From: Brachionus manjavacas
Taxonomy: Eukaryota; Rotifera; Eurotatoria; Ploima; Brachionidae
NCBI GenBank assembly: GCA_019054805.1
Contig: JAHQIY010000001.1
Span: forward strand, 930,001-994,000
DNA: 64,000 nt
Direction: 5' to 3'
The notes under the pieces are model-generated. The model worked only from the letters and a program-made list of their open reading frames with translations, did not search any database and had not been told where the DNA came from. The position numbers and the translations under genes were made by a program. Shown piece by piece: positions 1-9,644 of the stretch. Every line of letters starts with the position of its first letter. The first letter of the stretch is position 1.

Positions 1-509
1 ATAAAAGAGGACTAATTACTGAGCCTTGAGGAACACCTGCAGTTATTTGATATTCTTCGCTCAAATGGTCATTCACATTTACCTTAAATGTCCTAGAGTC
101 TAAAAAGGATTTTATCCAGTTAGTCAAGTAATGAGGTGGATTTATTTTAATCAATTTAAAAAGTAAACCTTCATGCCAAACCCTATCAAAGGCTTTAGAA
201 ATATCAAAAAAAAGGCCGCAAACTCTTTTTTTCTATTAAATGATTCCACAATTTTTTGAATTAAGAAGAAAAGATTATCTGCTGTTCGCCGGTGTTTCCT
301 AAATCCAGATTGCTCCTGGATAAGGAGTGAATTTTGCTCTAAAAAATTGTATAATCTTGAATATACTATGCGTTCCAGTAGCTTTCCTAAACAACTCGTA
401 ATACTAATTGGTCTATAATTTAAAGGATCGTGTAAACTAGAGGCCTTTTTTTGAATCATAGTAATGTAAGATGTTTTCCACGATGTTAGAATAAAATTTT
501 TATTAAATA
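1..509 (-). mobile_element. LINE3-family reverse transcriptase fragment, cut by the window edge
   Basis: Reading leftwards from about 509, the frame shows the N-terminal reverse transcriptase blocks of a jockey/CR1-type LINE. The block NYRPISITSCLGKLLERIV and a QSGFRKHRRTADNL block are followed, after a frame break near 150, by DSRTFKVNVNDHL and GVPQGSVISPLLF. The last two match the antisense LINE3 copies at 14271-15398, 27072-28199 and 39860-40990 almost letter for letter, so this is the same family. This copy keeps upstream RT blocks that the other three have lost. Frame breaks make it inactive. The catalytic [F/Y]ADD block lies outside the window. Confidence 0.85.
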
Positions 510-1089
510 TTCAATTTTTTGAAAAGAACCGAAAAAATTAGATCCCTTTTTTTAAACAGTATATTCTATTGTATTTTACGAATTAGTCTTATCTGAGTCG
601 GAAAGCACAGCTTAATTTATTGTAAAATAAAAACAGGCATGTGATAGTTTTAAGTAAAGTCTTGTTTTTTATTTTTCTTTTATTGTAAAAATATTTAAAG
701 TTTTCTTTTTGAATATAGTAAACAGGGGTAATTATATTATAAGTTAATTAAGTGAGAAACTTTGGGACGCTCAAATATCTCATGAACGAGGGCCCAAACC
801 TATACAAACCTATATTATTTTTGTAGATCTCTTCAAGATCTATCTAGTTACATACTCTGTTTTAAGATATAATAAGTCGCCAAGTAGATATTAAGCGAAA
901 ACGTCTAATTGGGTAAATTTCTGTGATTTTCGATCAAAGGATCACTTTGAATTAAGCCAAATAAAACAAAAACAGATCAAAAACCTTTATCTCCATTTTA
1001 GTTTTTATAATAGAATAGAAGGTCAGGAGTCAGAAAAAAAAAAAAAATCATAAAACCAATTTTTCATAGATTTAGCTAATTATATTATT
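510..1089. other. AT-rich spacer, no gene seen
   Basis: I see no open frame, splice-bounded coding stretch, inverted repeat or RNA gene. The stretch is mostly homopolymer-rich A/T sequence between the LINE fragment and the first foldback-like element. Confidence 0.5.
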
Positions 1090-1692
1090 AAAAAACGGGG
1101 TGGTAAATTATGTTACACCATTTCACCCCATAAATCACCAAATCTACCCCAATTTTCACATATTTAGACCATAAACAAAAAAAAGAAAAAGCGAAAAATA
1201 AAGTTAATAAAGGAAAAAAAATAATAAATGTTACGTATGTAAGATTCAAATTGAAGAAGATAAAGAAAATTCTAACAAATGGCTTACATGCGAAAACTGT
1301 GATTGTTGGTCTTGTTTTGAATGCTTACCAGAAAAATACAAAAACTCAGCTTACAATGAAAACAAATGCAATTCGTGTTAAGTTTTAGTTTTTTTTTGTT
1401 AAATTTAAATTTATAATCGATGTTTTTTACTTATATAATGAATTTTTTCTTTTAAATTTTTATTAAATCGAAATTTTAGTAAAATAAATTAAATTTAGTG
1501 TAAAAAAATCAATCTTAATATCTATTAGGGGTTATTTGGTGAGTTATGGGCTAATGTGGTGAGAAAACGGGGTAATTTGACACAAATTTGGGGTAACTAT
1601 GTTAACCATTTTAACCATTTTTACACCAAACATAATTACCTGTACGAGGTTATTTGGTGAGAAAAAAAATTGGGGTAAATTCGGTGACTATT
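1090..1692. mobile_element. Foldback-like element E1 carrying a Cys-rich exon
   Basis: The left part (about 1094-1165) and right part (about 1528-1690) are built from one motif in opposite orientation. It is rich in GGGGT, TTTGGTGA and TTATGGG on the right and its complement on the left. The middle holds the zinc-finger-like exon at 1229-1381. Arms made of repeated motifs around one coding exon suggest an internally deleted DNA transposon. No target-site duplication could be fixed and the ends are approximate. Confidence 0.5.
1229..1381 (+). CDS. Cys-rich (PHD/treble-clef-like) C-terminal exon
   Basis: This 50-codon open stretch has no ATG and ends at TAA. A possible splice acceptor (TTAATAAAG) lies just upstream, so I read it as a terminal exon. 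Cysteines are spaced as a metal-binding module: CYVC, then TCENCDCWSCFEC, then CNSC at the very end. The pattern C-x2-C, W-x2-C-x2-C, C-x2-C with Trp between pairs resembles PHD-type fingers found at the C-termini of some animal transposases. A His is not evident at the usual position. The transposase catalytic part is absent here, so the function is inferred only. Confidence 0.45.
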   Translation, partial: CYVCKIQIEEDKENSNKWLTCENCDCWSCFECLPEKYKNSAYNENKCNSC

Positions 1693-2136
1693 TTTGGAAT
1701 TTTCTAGTGGTCATTAGTCCAAATCAGCAATAAAAAAAAGAGGTCACCAGATTAGGCCGGTTTACTAAATTATTCAAATTTTGAAAAAAAAATTACCCTT
1801 TTTTTTCTGGAAAAAAAAGAAATTTAATTTCGAGGTTTCAAAAGAGATTTGTCGTTCGTATTTGAATAATCATAGTTATGACTTTCTTTAAACTCAACTC
1901 AACTTGTTGAAAAAAAGCGCAGTCTGAGCAAAGCTGATTGATTGTTAATTCTTTTTCACACTCTTTCTACTATTTTTTATTCTACTAAAAAAAAATTTTT
2001 GCTCCTGTTTGATAAATATTTACTACTTTTTTTTGCCTTAAATAAAGTTACTACTCCAATAATTATATTCCAAATAATAAGTGTAAATTTTTTAACAACT
2101 AAAAAATAAAATTGACATAAAAATCATCATAAAAAG

Positions 2137-2351
2137 GGCATGTTGAAGTTTATGATCAAATGATTTAGTTAATTTTGAACATACTATTAATTTAAAATTT
2201 TTTTTTTTCTGAAATTTTAATTTAACAAACTATGTTAATCAATGTTACATCAAGAATTTTTTAAAATTCTGCCTAAATCTTCAGGAAATTTATTATTAAA
2301 TATAAAATGAGCAATTTGATATAAAGTTTTGATCATAAACTTCAACATGCC
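2137..2351. mobile_element. hAT-type MITE, 215 bp, with 8-bp target-site duplication
   Basis: Perfect terminal inverted repeats of about 24 bp begin GGCATGTTGAAGTTTATGAT and end with the complement. They are flanked by the direct 8-mer ATAAAAAG at 2129-2136 and 2352-2359. An 8-bp duplication is the signature of the hAT superfamily. The inside is non-coding and AT-rich. A longer, reverse-oriented relative sits at 54490-55001 with its own 8-bp duplication, which confirms a mobile family. Confidence 0.88.
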
Positions 2352-2359
2352 ATAAAAAG

Positions 2360-2714
2360 GATATAAAAAAATTGAAGAAAAGTAAAAAAAAATTAAAATT
2401 CATCGAAGTTCAATCATTCAAGTTTTTCTAAAGAAATGGTTTTAGAAAAACAACACAAATGATCAGATTAAACGGTATCAAACTAGTTTTTCCATGCCAT
2501 TTGAACGCAGATGACCGCGTTCCATTCTCGGGTCAAACCAAGGATTATGGCATTAACTCTTTTATATTGTTATTATTATTTATAATTCAAATTAGAGTTT
2601 AACTATTAACTAGATTCAATAAATAATTTTTTGGTCAAAAGCCGAAACCAAATAGGAAAAAATACCATCGCTTGGATTTTTAAGTTTGATTATAATTTTT
2701 AAACAATAGTTTTG
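2360..2714. other. AT-rich spacer, no gene seen
   Basis: No coding frame is supported. A less AT-rich patch near 2490-2560 (around GACCGCGTTCCATTCTCGGG) may be an old repeat fragment, but I cannot identify it. Confidence 0.4.
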
Positions 2715-2870
2715 TTGGGATCCGTACAAGCGGACACTTAACCGGCCAAAATTTTCAGAAACCGTGACCGTGTCCGCATTAGCCGGACACCTTTAAGCGG
2801 GCGGTCTAATTTTTGGATCGCCTAAAAAATACGGGGGGCCAAAAAACCCGCCAACTTTTTGGCGGGCAGT
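2715..2870. repeat. GC-rich cluster of short inverted repeats
   Basis: The stretch stands out from its surroundings by GC content. It contains repeated and inverted CGGACAC/GTGTCCG blocks (near 2734, 2769 and 2783), GCGGGCGGTC, and a hairpin CCCGCCAACTTTTTGGCGGG near 2847. There is no open frame. It is probably the arm of an inverted-repeat transposon, but the partner arm was not found. Confidence 0.5.
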
Positions 2871-3499
2871 CAATAAATTTTTTGTAAAATTTTTAAAAAA
2901 AAAAAAATCTTACAAAACTTTTTAAAATAGATTAAGAAAATTTTTTTTCACGTGTCCAATTTTCTATCAAGTTGTTCATAACTCTCAAGAAATCTCTCAA
3001 AGGTAGTGGATTTCTTAATGTCGCTTTTTTTTTGATATTTTTGTTCATTGATTCAAAAATATAGCGTTTATTGTTGTTCAATCACATAATAATTTTCATA
3101 TCAGAACTCATGTGAACTCATGCTAACTTTCTCTTATAAATGTCTATTATATTACAATTCTCCAGTAAATTTAAAAGAAAAATTAAAGAAAAATGACTCA
3201 AGAAATTTGAATTATATTTTAAGGAACAACATAACCTTATTGAACCAATGACCAAATCAAACAGTGGAGAAAAAACATTTGAACATTTTTATTCAAGATT
3301 AATAAATTGCTTTGTGATCATGAGATCAATGTTGAAGTTTTCAACATTTAAGCTTTCAATTTTCAATAACATAAATTTAATTTACACAGATTTTGTTTCT
3401 AAATTTTGAATTATTTAACTTAAATAGCTTGTTGTTAAATTTTTTCAAATGACTATTAAATCAATATCTCTTTTTAATTTTTATAAATATTTTTATTTT

Positions 3500-3870
3500 T
3501 TATACTTTTAATATATATATATATATATATTTGTTTAATAATTAATTAAATAAATGAAGTGTTAATCGGTCTCATGAGGCATGGGCACTAGCCTGTTGAT
3601 TAACCTTGAAATTGAACTCATGTTTTAATTAATCATATATTCTTATTCACCTTTTAAAAAAAACTTTTCTTAAACTTCATTTTGTCTTTGTCTAAATCAA
3701 ACTAAAAAAATATAAAAATCTTGAATTAAAACATATGTTTTTATAATTTACTTGATTTTCTTATCATTCCAAGAATACCATTTGCTTTATCAGTTGAGCT
3801 TCTTACCTGGGCGTCCCATTTTAAGTCGCTCTGAATAAAAACTTTTAGTGTAACAAACTCTTACAAAGAC
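3500..3870 (-). mobile_element. LINE 3'-terminal fragment
   Basis: On the minus strand, 3854-3741 reads as the post-catalytic part of a CR1/jockey-type reverse transcriptase, with the blocks SDLKWDAQVRSSTDKANGIL and GMIRKSS ending at a stop. This corresponds to the 'LKW..QV..A.KAN..LG.IRKSF' block in the other LINEs of this window. Downstream, a non-coding tail reaches an AT microsatellite, as expected for a LINE 3' end. It is a dead fragment. Confidence 0.65.
3511..3530. repeat. (AT)n microsatellite
   Basis: Ten uninterrupted AT dinucleotides. They probably derive from the 3' tail of the antisense LINE fragment just to the right. Confidence 0.9.
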
Positions 3871-4346
3871 GTGCAATATGTAATCAATTAAAGATAACTT
3901 TTATTATTATTTATTTCAGTGAACATTTCTTGAGCGATGAAAAATGTATTGTAAATTTAAAAAAAATAGTTTTGACAATTTTTTTTAAAATTATTTTTCA
4001 GTATCAGATGGTTGTTTTTCATTATTTTTTAACAATATTTACTCAAATTAAAATATTTCCAAAAAATAAAAAAAAAATATTAAAATGTTGAAATTATATT
4101 ATTTTTCTTTAAGAAAACAAAATTTACTAAGATAGATAAATGATTCACGTTTAATTTAAAGAAAATAGAAAAAAATTTACATTTAGTCCAAATAATTTAA
4201 ATTAGCATGTTTTTTTTTTTCGTAAAAAATTTATTATAAAAATTATGCAGTTAATTTTTTTTATCAAAGAAATAAATTTTTTTACAAAAATTAAATAACG
4301 TAATTTATTTTGAGATCTATTTCTTTCTGCTTGCAAATTTTTTTAA
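3871..4346. other. AT-rich spacer, no gene seen
   Basis: Homopolymer-rich A/T sequence without a supportable coding stretch or clear repeat. Confidence 0.4.
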
Positions 4347-4886
4347 ATGCTAGTAAAAAAATTAATTAATGATTGCTAAAATTTTACACTTGGTAGCAAC
4401 AGCAACAAGCTACTCCTTTGGAAAATTCGTTTCAAGAGTATTACGTTTTATCCAATGTAATAAATAATGAAAACTTATCAAATCCTTTACAATTAGATGA
4501 ACCGAATGATTTAAATATTGATCAAAATTATCAAGCTGATGCACAAAAACCTTCAAATGGTCCAAAACGCCGTGGCAGACCTCGTGGTTCTACAACTAAA
4601 AAAAGAAATACAGAAATTAGTTCTGTCAGATAATCAAAAAGACAGCGAAAAAATTAAATTTGATATTTACATATGAAATTTTTTGTCGGTACTAAGCTTA
4701 ATTTCTTTTTTCTTCTTTTAAAACTTAATGTTAATAAAATTTTAATACTTTTATTTTTGCTATCATAAACATAATTTTACAAGCAGGTGAAAAAAAATTT
4801 CCATTAGAAGAAAATAATTACTATCATCATGTTAGATAGCATAAAATTTTGCTATCAGAAAAATAAATTACTAGCAGAAGAAATAA
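4347..4886. mobile_element. Possible inverted-repeat element E2 around an AT-hook exon
   Basis: Sequence at about 4347-4386 (TGCTAGTAA, then GCTAAAATTTT) returns in inverted form at about 4844-4884 (AAAATTTTGCTATC, then TTACTAGCA). The arms are imperfect, and between them lies the AT-hook exon 4397-4633. I infer a decayed inverted-repeat element. The ends and any target-site duplication are unclear, so a chance or host inverted repeat is not excluded. Confidence 0.35.
4397..4633 (+). CDS. C-terminal exon with an AT-hook
   Basis: The frame is open from a good acceptor (ACACTTGGTAG) at 4397 to TAG at 4631-4633, 78 codons. It starts QQQQATPLENSF and runs through an acidic/Asn-rich middle. It ends with PKRRGRPRGSTTKKR, where the GRP core flanked by basic residues is a textbook AT-hook (minor-groove binding to AT-rich DNA). 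An in-frame TAG lies directly before the exon, in the acceptor itself, so this is a spliced terminal exon and not a complete gene. Its partner exons were not found. It may belong to a transposase or to a host chromatin protein. Confidence 0.5.
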   Translation, partial: QQQQATPLENSFQEYYVLSNVINNENLSNPLQLDEPNDLNIDQNYQADAQKPSNGPKRRGRPRGSTTKKRNTEISSVR

Positions 4887-5261
4887 CGTCCATTTATTTT
4901 ATTTCAAAAATGTGAAAAAAATGCTGGACAACTTAAACTAAAACTAGTGAACCTTTAATGCTATATTTTTTCCAATTATAAAAATTAAAAATGAACAAAA
5001 AATCCCTAAAATTAATCTATATTCTTTTTTATTAAAACCTGGTCGAAGTTTTAATAAAAAAGTCTTGACGTTACCGCAAAAAATCATTGAGATAAGTGTC
5101 TTCAGCGAAAAAGAAAATTGTTTCCATGCCACAGTTTACACTATTATTTAATATCTATAAATAAAAGAAAACAAAATTTATATATTTTTATTTAAATATT
5201 TTTTGTTTAAAAAAAATAAATCAAATTTTTAAAAAAATCATCATATAAATACTTTTAAAGC
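4887..5261. other. AT-rich spacer downstream of the small surface-protein gene
   Basis: There is a 62-codon minus-strand ATG frame at 5132-4944, but it has no recognisable domain, no splice context and the same composition as its surroundings. I do not call it a gene. Confidence 0.4.
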
Positions 5262-5600
5262 TCAAAACATTTTAGAAAAAATAATATAAAATAAAGGTAA
5301 TATACAAACGAATTGATTTAAACTTATTTTAGACGAAGAATTATAATCAGTTGTAGATGATTGGACTTTCGAAGTAGCTTTACTTGTAGACTTTGTAGTA
5401 GTTGATAATGTCGTGGTACTTGATCCTGTAGGCTTTGTAGTAGGTGATAATGTCGTGGTACTTGATCCTGTAGGCTTTGTAGTAGTTGATAATGTCGTGG
5501 TACTTGATCCTGTAGGCTTTGTAGTTGTTGTTGAGCTACCTTTGCAATTAAGGCTTACAGATAACACTAGAAAAATTGTGATTAAAATTTTGTGATGCAT
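5262..5600 (-). CDS. Small Thr/Ser-rich mucin-like surface protein
   Basis: An intact 112-residue frame. Residues 1-19 form a signal peptide (basic MHHK, then a hydrophobic stretch ending near SLNC). Residues 22-75 are a Thr/Ser/Pro tract with three near-identical 14-residue units (KPTGSSTTTLS plus TTT or PTT), mirrored as 42-bp DNA repeats. These would be heavily O-glycosylated. The C-terminus is hydrophobic (FVCILPLFYIIF) after a small-residue patch (SSSK), consistent with a GPI-anchor signal or a single membrane span. The unit count is probably polymorphic. Its function is unknown; it looks like a secreted or cell-surface mucin-like peptide. The neighbouring receptor gene is on the same strand, but nothing links the two functionally. 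Confidence 0.65.
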   Translation of the reverse strand: MHHKILITIFLVLSVSLNCKGSSTTTTKPTGSSTTTLSTTTKPTGSSTTTLSPTTKPTGSSTTTLSTTTKSTSKATSKVQSSTTDYNSSSKISLNQFVCILPLFYIIFSKMF

Positions 5601-5874
5601 TTTTGAATAGCTAAAAACTTTTATTAAATAAAAAGCAAAAAGAATTCAATAAATACTCAAAAATTGGTGACTTTTTTGATAAGATAAATTTTATCAGTTG
5701 TTTGAACATTTATTCGAATTTCAAATTTTCATCAAAAATTGAGCTACTTATAAACACTTTTCGACTGTATGATGAATTTTAAACAAGCATGAAAAAATGA
5801 TAAAAAATAATGAATCTGCTCTATTATCTGTTAAATGAATTTTCAATAAAAGTTTAATTTTTTAAATAAAAAAT
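5601..5874. other. Intergenic spacer between two minus-strand genes
   Basis: AT-rich sequence. It would hold the 3' UTR of the receptor gene and the promoter of the small mucin-like gene. No motif can be named. Confidence 0.4.
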
Positions 5875-6903
5875 CTATTTTATTTTGAGACATTTGCAAA
5901 GAGCAAAAAAATAATCTGCTAAAATTTTTCTAAAAACCTTATTAAAATTGTATAGAATAATTATGTCTGATGTTTGAGTGAACAAGAAAATAATATTGCT
6001 CACAATGATATAAATTTGAAGCTGAAATTCGAAGCTGGTGGGTTGAGGAAACACCGAGTTCAAAATTGAAGCAACCATGTTTGGCATATTGCCGACCAGA
6101 TAGCAAACTCCCATGATTACAACCATCCGGTTTAGATTAGCACTTGCTTTTCTCCCACCAACATCACCGTCTTTCTCTGTTTTCACAATTTTTTTCTTTT
6201 TCAATAAAGCTTTTCGAAACTGAATCAAAGACAACACATTTATTATAAAAATAATAAAAATTAAAACAAAATTTCTCAATATTGTTCCAATTAGGATAAT
6301 CCATGTACCCGCTGGACTCTTACCAAACTCTGACGGAACCAAAAAATACTCTTTAATAGAAACATTCTTGTGCCAAACTAATTCATGGTCTATTTCACTG
6401 GTGAACAAATTAGGCATATTAATCAATGTAGCCCATGACATAAATATGGAATATGTGATGAACAGTCTGGGAATTTTGATGCGACTAATGTTCATTATGG
6501 TCAAAAATCTTTGAAGAGAAACCAAAATCTGACTGAGCAAATAAACTTCTAAAGCTACTTTTCTGGCAAATCCAAAAAAGAGATAGTAGTAAAACTGGGC
6601 AACAAATGAGTATTCAAAGTCACAAAATGTACCGCATGTCACACTAAATAGTGGAAAAGTGAATAAAAAATAAAATATGTTAGACAATGCGCTCATAGAC
6701 AAATAGTTGAATGTTAAGTTAGATCTTAGTTTGGGGTTTAGCAGGACCGAAAAATTAACCAGATTGACCATGAGGCCGTAGATCATCATAGCAGGCATTA
6801 TTATTGAGAAGCTTATTTGCTGAATAAGACCCAAATCTGCTGTAAAGGATGCTTCTGTTGTGCTGTTTTCCATTTTTATTCTGGCAACCGCAAAAAAATT
6901 CAA
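5875..6903 (-). CDS. Intronless rhodopsin-like G-protein-coupled receptor (orphan)
   Basis: 342 residues with seven hydrophobic segments (roughly 28-50, 61-82, 100-130, 143-162, 198-225, 258-285 and 297-320). The N-terminus is short with an N-glycosylation site (NST at 13-15), and a loop site NVS follows TM4. Class A landmarks are present but altered: an N in TM1 (GLMVNLVN), LSMSALSN in TM2 where Asp is usual, LQRF in place of DRY, CYLVGNMPN in place of CWxP, and SDIIILYNFNKVFR replacing NPxxY before the basic helix 8. The basic third loop (KKKKIVKTEKDG) fits G-protein coupling. Overall it resembles the divergent peptide-receptor-like families expanded in nematodes, rotifers and flatworms. 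The ligand cannot be named. An alternative start is Met11 at 6873. Confidence 0.85.
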   Translation of the reverse strand: MNFFAVARIKMENSTTEASFTADLGLIQQISFSIIMPAMMIYGLMVNLVNFSVLLNPKLRSNLTFNYLSMSALSNIFYFLFTFPLFSVTCGTFCDFEYSFVAQFYYYLFFGFARKVALEVYLLSQILVSLQRFLTIMNISRIKIPRLFITYSIFMSWATLINMPNLFTSEIDHELVWHKNVSIKEYFLVPSEFGKSPAGTWIILIGTILRNFVLIFIIFIINVLSLIQFRKALLKKKKIVKTEKDGDVGGRKASANLNRMVVIMGVCYLVGNMPNMVASILNSVFPQPTSFEFQLQIYIIVSNIIFLFTQTSDIIILYNFNKVFRKILADYFFALCKCLKIK

Positions 6904-7322
6904 AACAAAAAAGACTCTTTATATAGTTTATTAATTTTTACAATTAAACCAGTTTTAGAATAGTTTTTGTTTATTTTAATAAATTTTATAACAATTGTCG
7001 AAATTGTGCTGATTTTCTAGTTTTTGGATTTTTAATATAATTTTTTTTGCGCCTTGTCGTTAACAGAAAAAAAATCATCAATCAAAATTTTAAAATAAAT
7101 AAAATTTTATAGATTTAAGATAATAAATTTTATCAATGAAATCAGCAATAAAAAGATCGAACATATCAGATGGACAAAAAATTTCAAAGCTGGCTTAAGA
7201 ATACAACGTTAATGCTTCTACAATTTCTACTATTTTGTCGATGGAAACAAAAATTTTAGAAAATTACGAAAAGAACGTGCAGAAAAAAAGCGTATAAAAT
7301 TGTCAAGTCACGACGATGTTGA
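6904..7322. other. AT-rich upstream region of the receptor gene
   Basis: Holds the presumed promoter of the minus-strand receptor. From about 7140 the composition shifts and probably already belongs to the decayed transposase that follows, but no frame can be supported before 7323. Confidence 0.4.
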
Positions 7323-7748
7323 TCAACAAAAGATATCCTTTCTTCGATTTACAAAATCAAACGCGCTTGGGACGGTGTTTCTCCATCAACCATAAGAAAT
7401 TGTTTTAGAAAAGCGGGCTTCAACAGCGATTTTTTATTTGATTTAGACGAACTGTGCGAGAACGCAGAGGATCGGTATAAAGAAATTGCATCCTTTGAGA
7501 AGAAACCCGATTTCGATAAATTCGCCTATGTGTCAATCGATAGCAACTTGGCTGCGCGCGGAATGCTCTCAGAGGCATAAATCGTGGATTCAATAGCAAC
7601 AAACAATCCAGTAGAGCAAGACAAGAATCCAGAAATTAAAAAGCAACAAGATGCAAATAAACAAGTGATTAACTCAAAAGAAGCATTCGATAGAATAAAT
7701 GAACTGAAACAATTTTTTTTAACCAAAAAAGAACAATATTTTATCTAA
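7323..7748 (+). pseudogene. pogo/Tigger-type transposase, C-terminal remnant
   Basis: The frame reads AWDGVSPSTIRNCFRKAGF, the hallmark block after the DDE domain in pogo/Tigger/CENP-B-related transposases. An acidic stretch follows (DLDELCENAEDRY) and then a Lys/Gln/Asn-rich tail. A TAA at 7578 interrupts the frame and a TGA lies just upstream at 7320. The catalytic DDE part is missing. The remnant runs straight into a 5'-truncated LINE, so the two relics are fused. Confidence 0.7.
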
Positions 7749-8998
7749 AGAACAGCATGGATTTGTCAGGAAAAAGTCATGAACATCTAATCTTATGGAA
7801 ACTCTAGATTTCATCTCAATGAGTCTAGACAAAAGTATTCCTGTTGATGTAATTCTGCTAGATTTTGCAAAAGCAGTTGATACTGTTCCGCACAGACGAC
7901 TAATAGCTAAATTGAAAGCCTATGGCTTTGATGGCCTGACACTAAAATGAATTGAAGCTTTCTTGAAAATAGAAGACAACGAGTTGTTCAAGGTGAAATT
8001 TTGTCGGATTGTGTTGAGATTTTTAGCGGTGTAGCACAAGGATCAGTGATTGGTCCACTTTTGTTCGTTTTGTATATCAATGATCAACCAAAAGGAATAG
8101 AGAATATTGTCAAAATGTATGCAGATGATACAAAAATATTCTCACAAACGGTATCAGAAATAAGCGCAGTGAAACTTCAATCAGATTTAGATTTAATTTT
8201 CAAGTGGACTCAAGATTGGCTTCTTCTCTTCAACACATCAAAATGTGTGGTTATGCATTACGGTCATAAAAACAAAGAATTCACTTATTTTATTAATGGT
8301 AAACAGTTATCAACGTCTGTAACCGAAAGAGATCTTGGAGTTATCTTCAATACAAATCTCAAATGGAAAAATCAAGTGATAGAGGATACAAACAAAGCAA
8401 ATCAAATGTTGGGTCGCATCAGGAAATCATTCGCTCGATTTGATTGTAAATTATTTATATCATTGTATTTAACTTTTGTTCGTCCTTTTTTGGAATTTGC
8501 TGTGCCTGTATGGTCTCCATTTCTTAAGTCGGATTGTGAGAATCTTGAGAGGATTCAACGCAGAGCTACGAAATTTGTTTCTTCAATTAGAAACAAACCG
8601 TATGAAAGCAGATTGAAGGCTTTAAACATTCCAAATCTGGTGGAATGAAGAAAAAGAGGTGATCTAATTCAATTATACAAGTTCATGCATGGAATAGAAA
8701 TGGTTGAAAAAAGCAACAATTTTAATGTCACCAAAATTCAAGGAAGAGATCACTGCTTCAAATATCACAAAGAAATTTCGAGACTCCAACATAGAGATAA
8801 CTTTTTTTTCAACAGAACCGCTAACATATGGAACTCACTGCCAAATCAATTAGTTGAAGCCCCCAATGTTTACAGCTTTAAAGCAGGCATTGATTGCTGG
8901 ATGAGCAGCAATCAATCACATCAGCTGTCATAGTGTGCCTTATCAGCACACTCGCTGGCTAGCCAACTACAGTCAAAACTACTACTACTACTACTAAA
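7733..8998 (+). mobile_element. LINE1 (CR1/jockey-type), 5'-truncated, copy A
   Basis: Starts inside the reverse transcriptase (LSKEQHGFVRKK) and shows LLDFAKAVDTVPH, then GVAQGSVIGPLLFVLYIND, the catalytic MYADDTKIF, and the post-catalytic WTQDWLLLFNTSKC and LERIQRRATKF blocks. Stops at about 7788, 7947 and 8646 and a frameshift near 7990 make it inactive. The 3' end is a hairpin (TGTGCCTTATCAGCACAC) followed by (TAC)n, the family's tail. The tandem array begins inside this element at 8439, so its 3' portion recurs at 16950 and 29748. The TGA at 8646 is AGA in those copies. Confidence 0.85.
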
Positions 8999-9449
8999 GA
9001 TGACAATTCTAATGTAATTAATTTATTTTTTAATATTGAAAATTTTGTACTTAGCGATTTTGATGAAGCATCATCATTATTAAAATCTCGTGACCAAGAA
9101 AGATACAATCTTTTTATTTTCAATTTACGTCAAATCTGACGATGATAAAATATAAACGAAAAGAAACTTAAATAATTTAAAATCGAGTTTGTTAATTTTT
9201 TTCAAGGAGAAACTTGAAAAAATTAAAAAGAAATTCAATAAATGCACGAAATTAATTTAACATTTTACATTTTAATAAAAAAAAAAACTGAATCTAAAAG
9301 CTTTTGTTAGTAATTTTAGAAGAATTTTTAGGTAAGGTCTAGGTAAGGTAAGGTAGAAAAGAAATTATCAATTCTAAGTTCAGTAAATTTGTTTTTTATT
9401 TCAATACTAATAAAATAATTAATAAATACATGCCCGAATTAAATGCAAG

Positions 9450-9508
9450 GAATTTATTATATCCGAATTTAAAATTAGTCAAATTTTAAATTCGGATATA
9501 ATGAATTC
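9450..9508. repeat. Palindromic mini-element with ATCCGAATTT arms (copy A)
   Basis: Arms TTATATCCGAATTTAAAATT and the complement enclose a 7-nt centre and are flanked by GAATT and GAATTC. The same core, ATCCGAATT, forms the ends of the 75-bp palindrome at 16484, so the two appear to be one MITE family. Copies lie at 17964-18022 and 30761-30819. Confidence 0.7.
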
Positions 9509-9644
9509 AGAGTGGCATAATGCCTCAAGTTTGTTTGATCTTATTTTATTTTAAAAACATTAAAAATTCAATACCAAGGTCTACAAGGTTCATTGGCGTA
9601 AGAATTCTTGGATCCGAGCGAGTTCAATGCTAAATATTCTAAAG

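Noticed and set aside
4944-5132. 62-codon minus-strand hydrophobic frame
   Set aside because: No domain, no splice context, AT-driven composition. Not distinguishable from chance.
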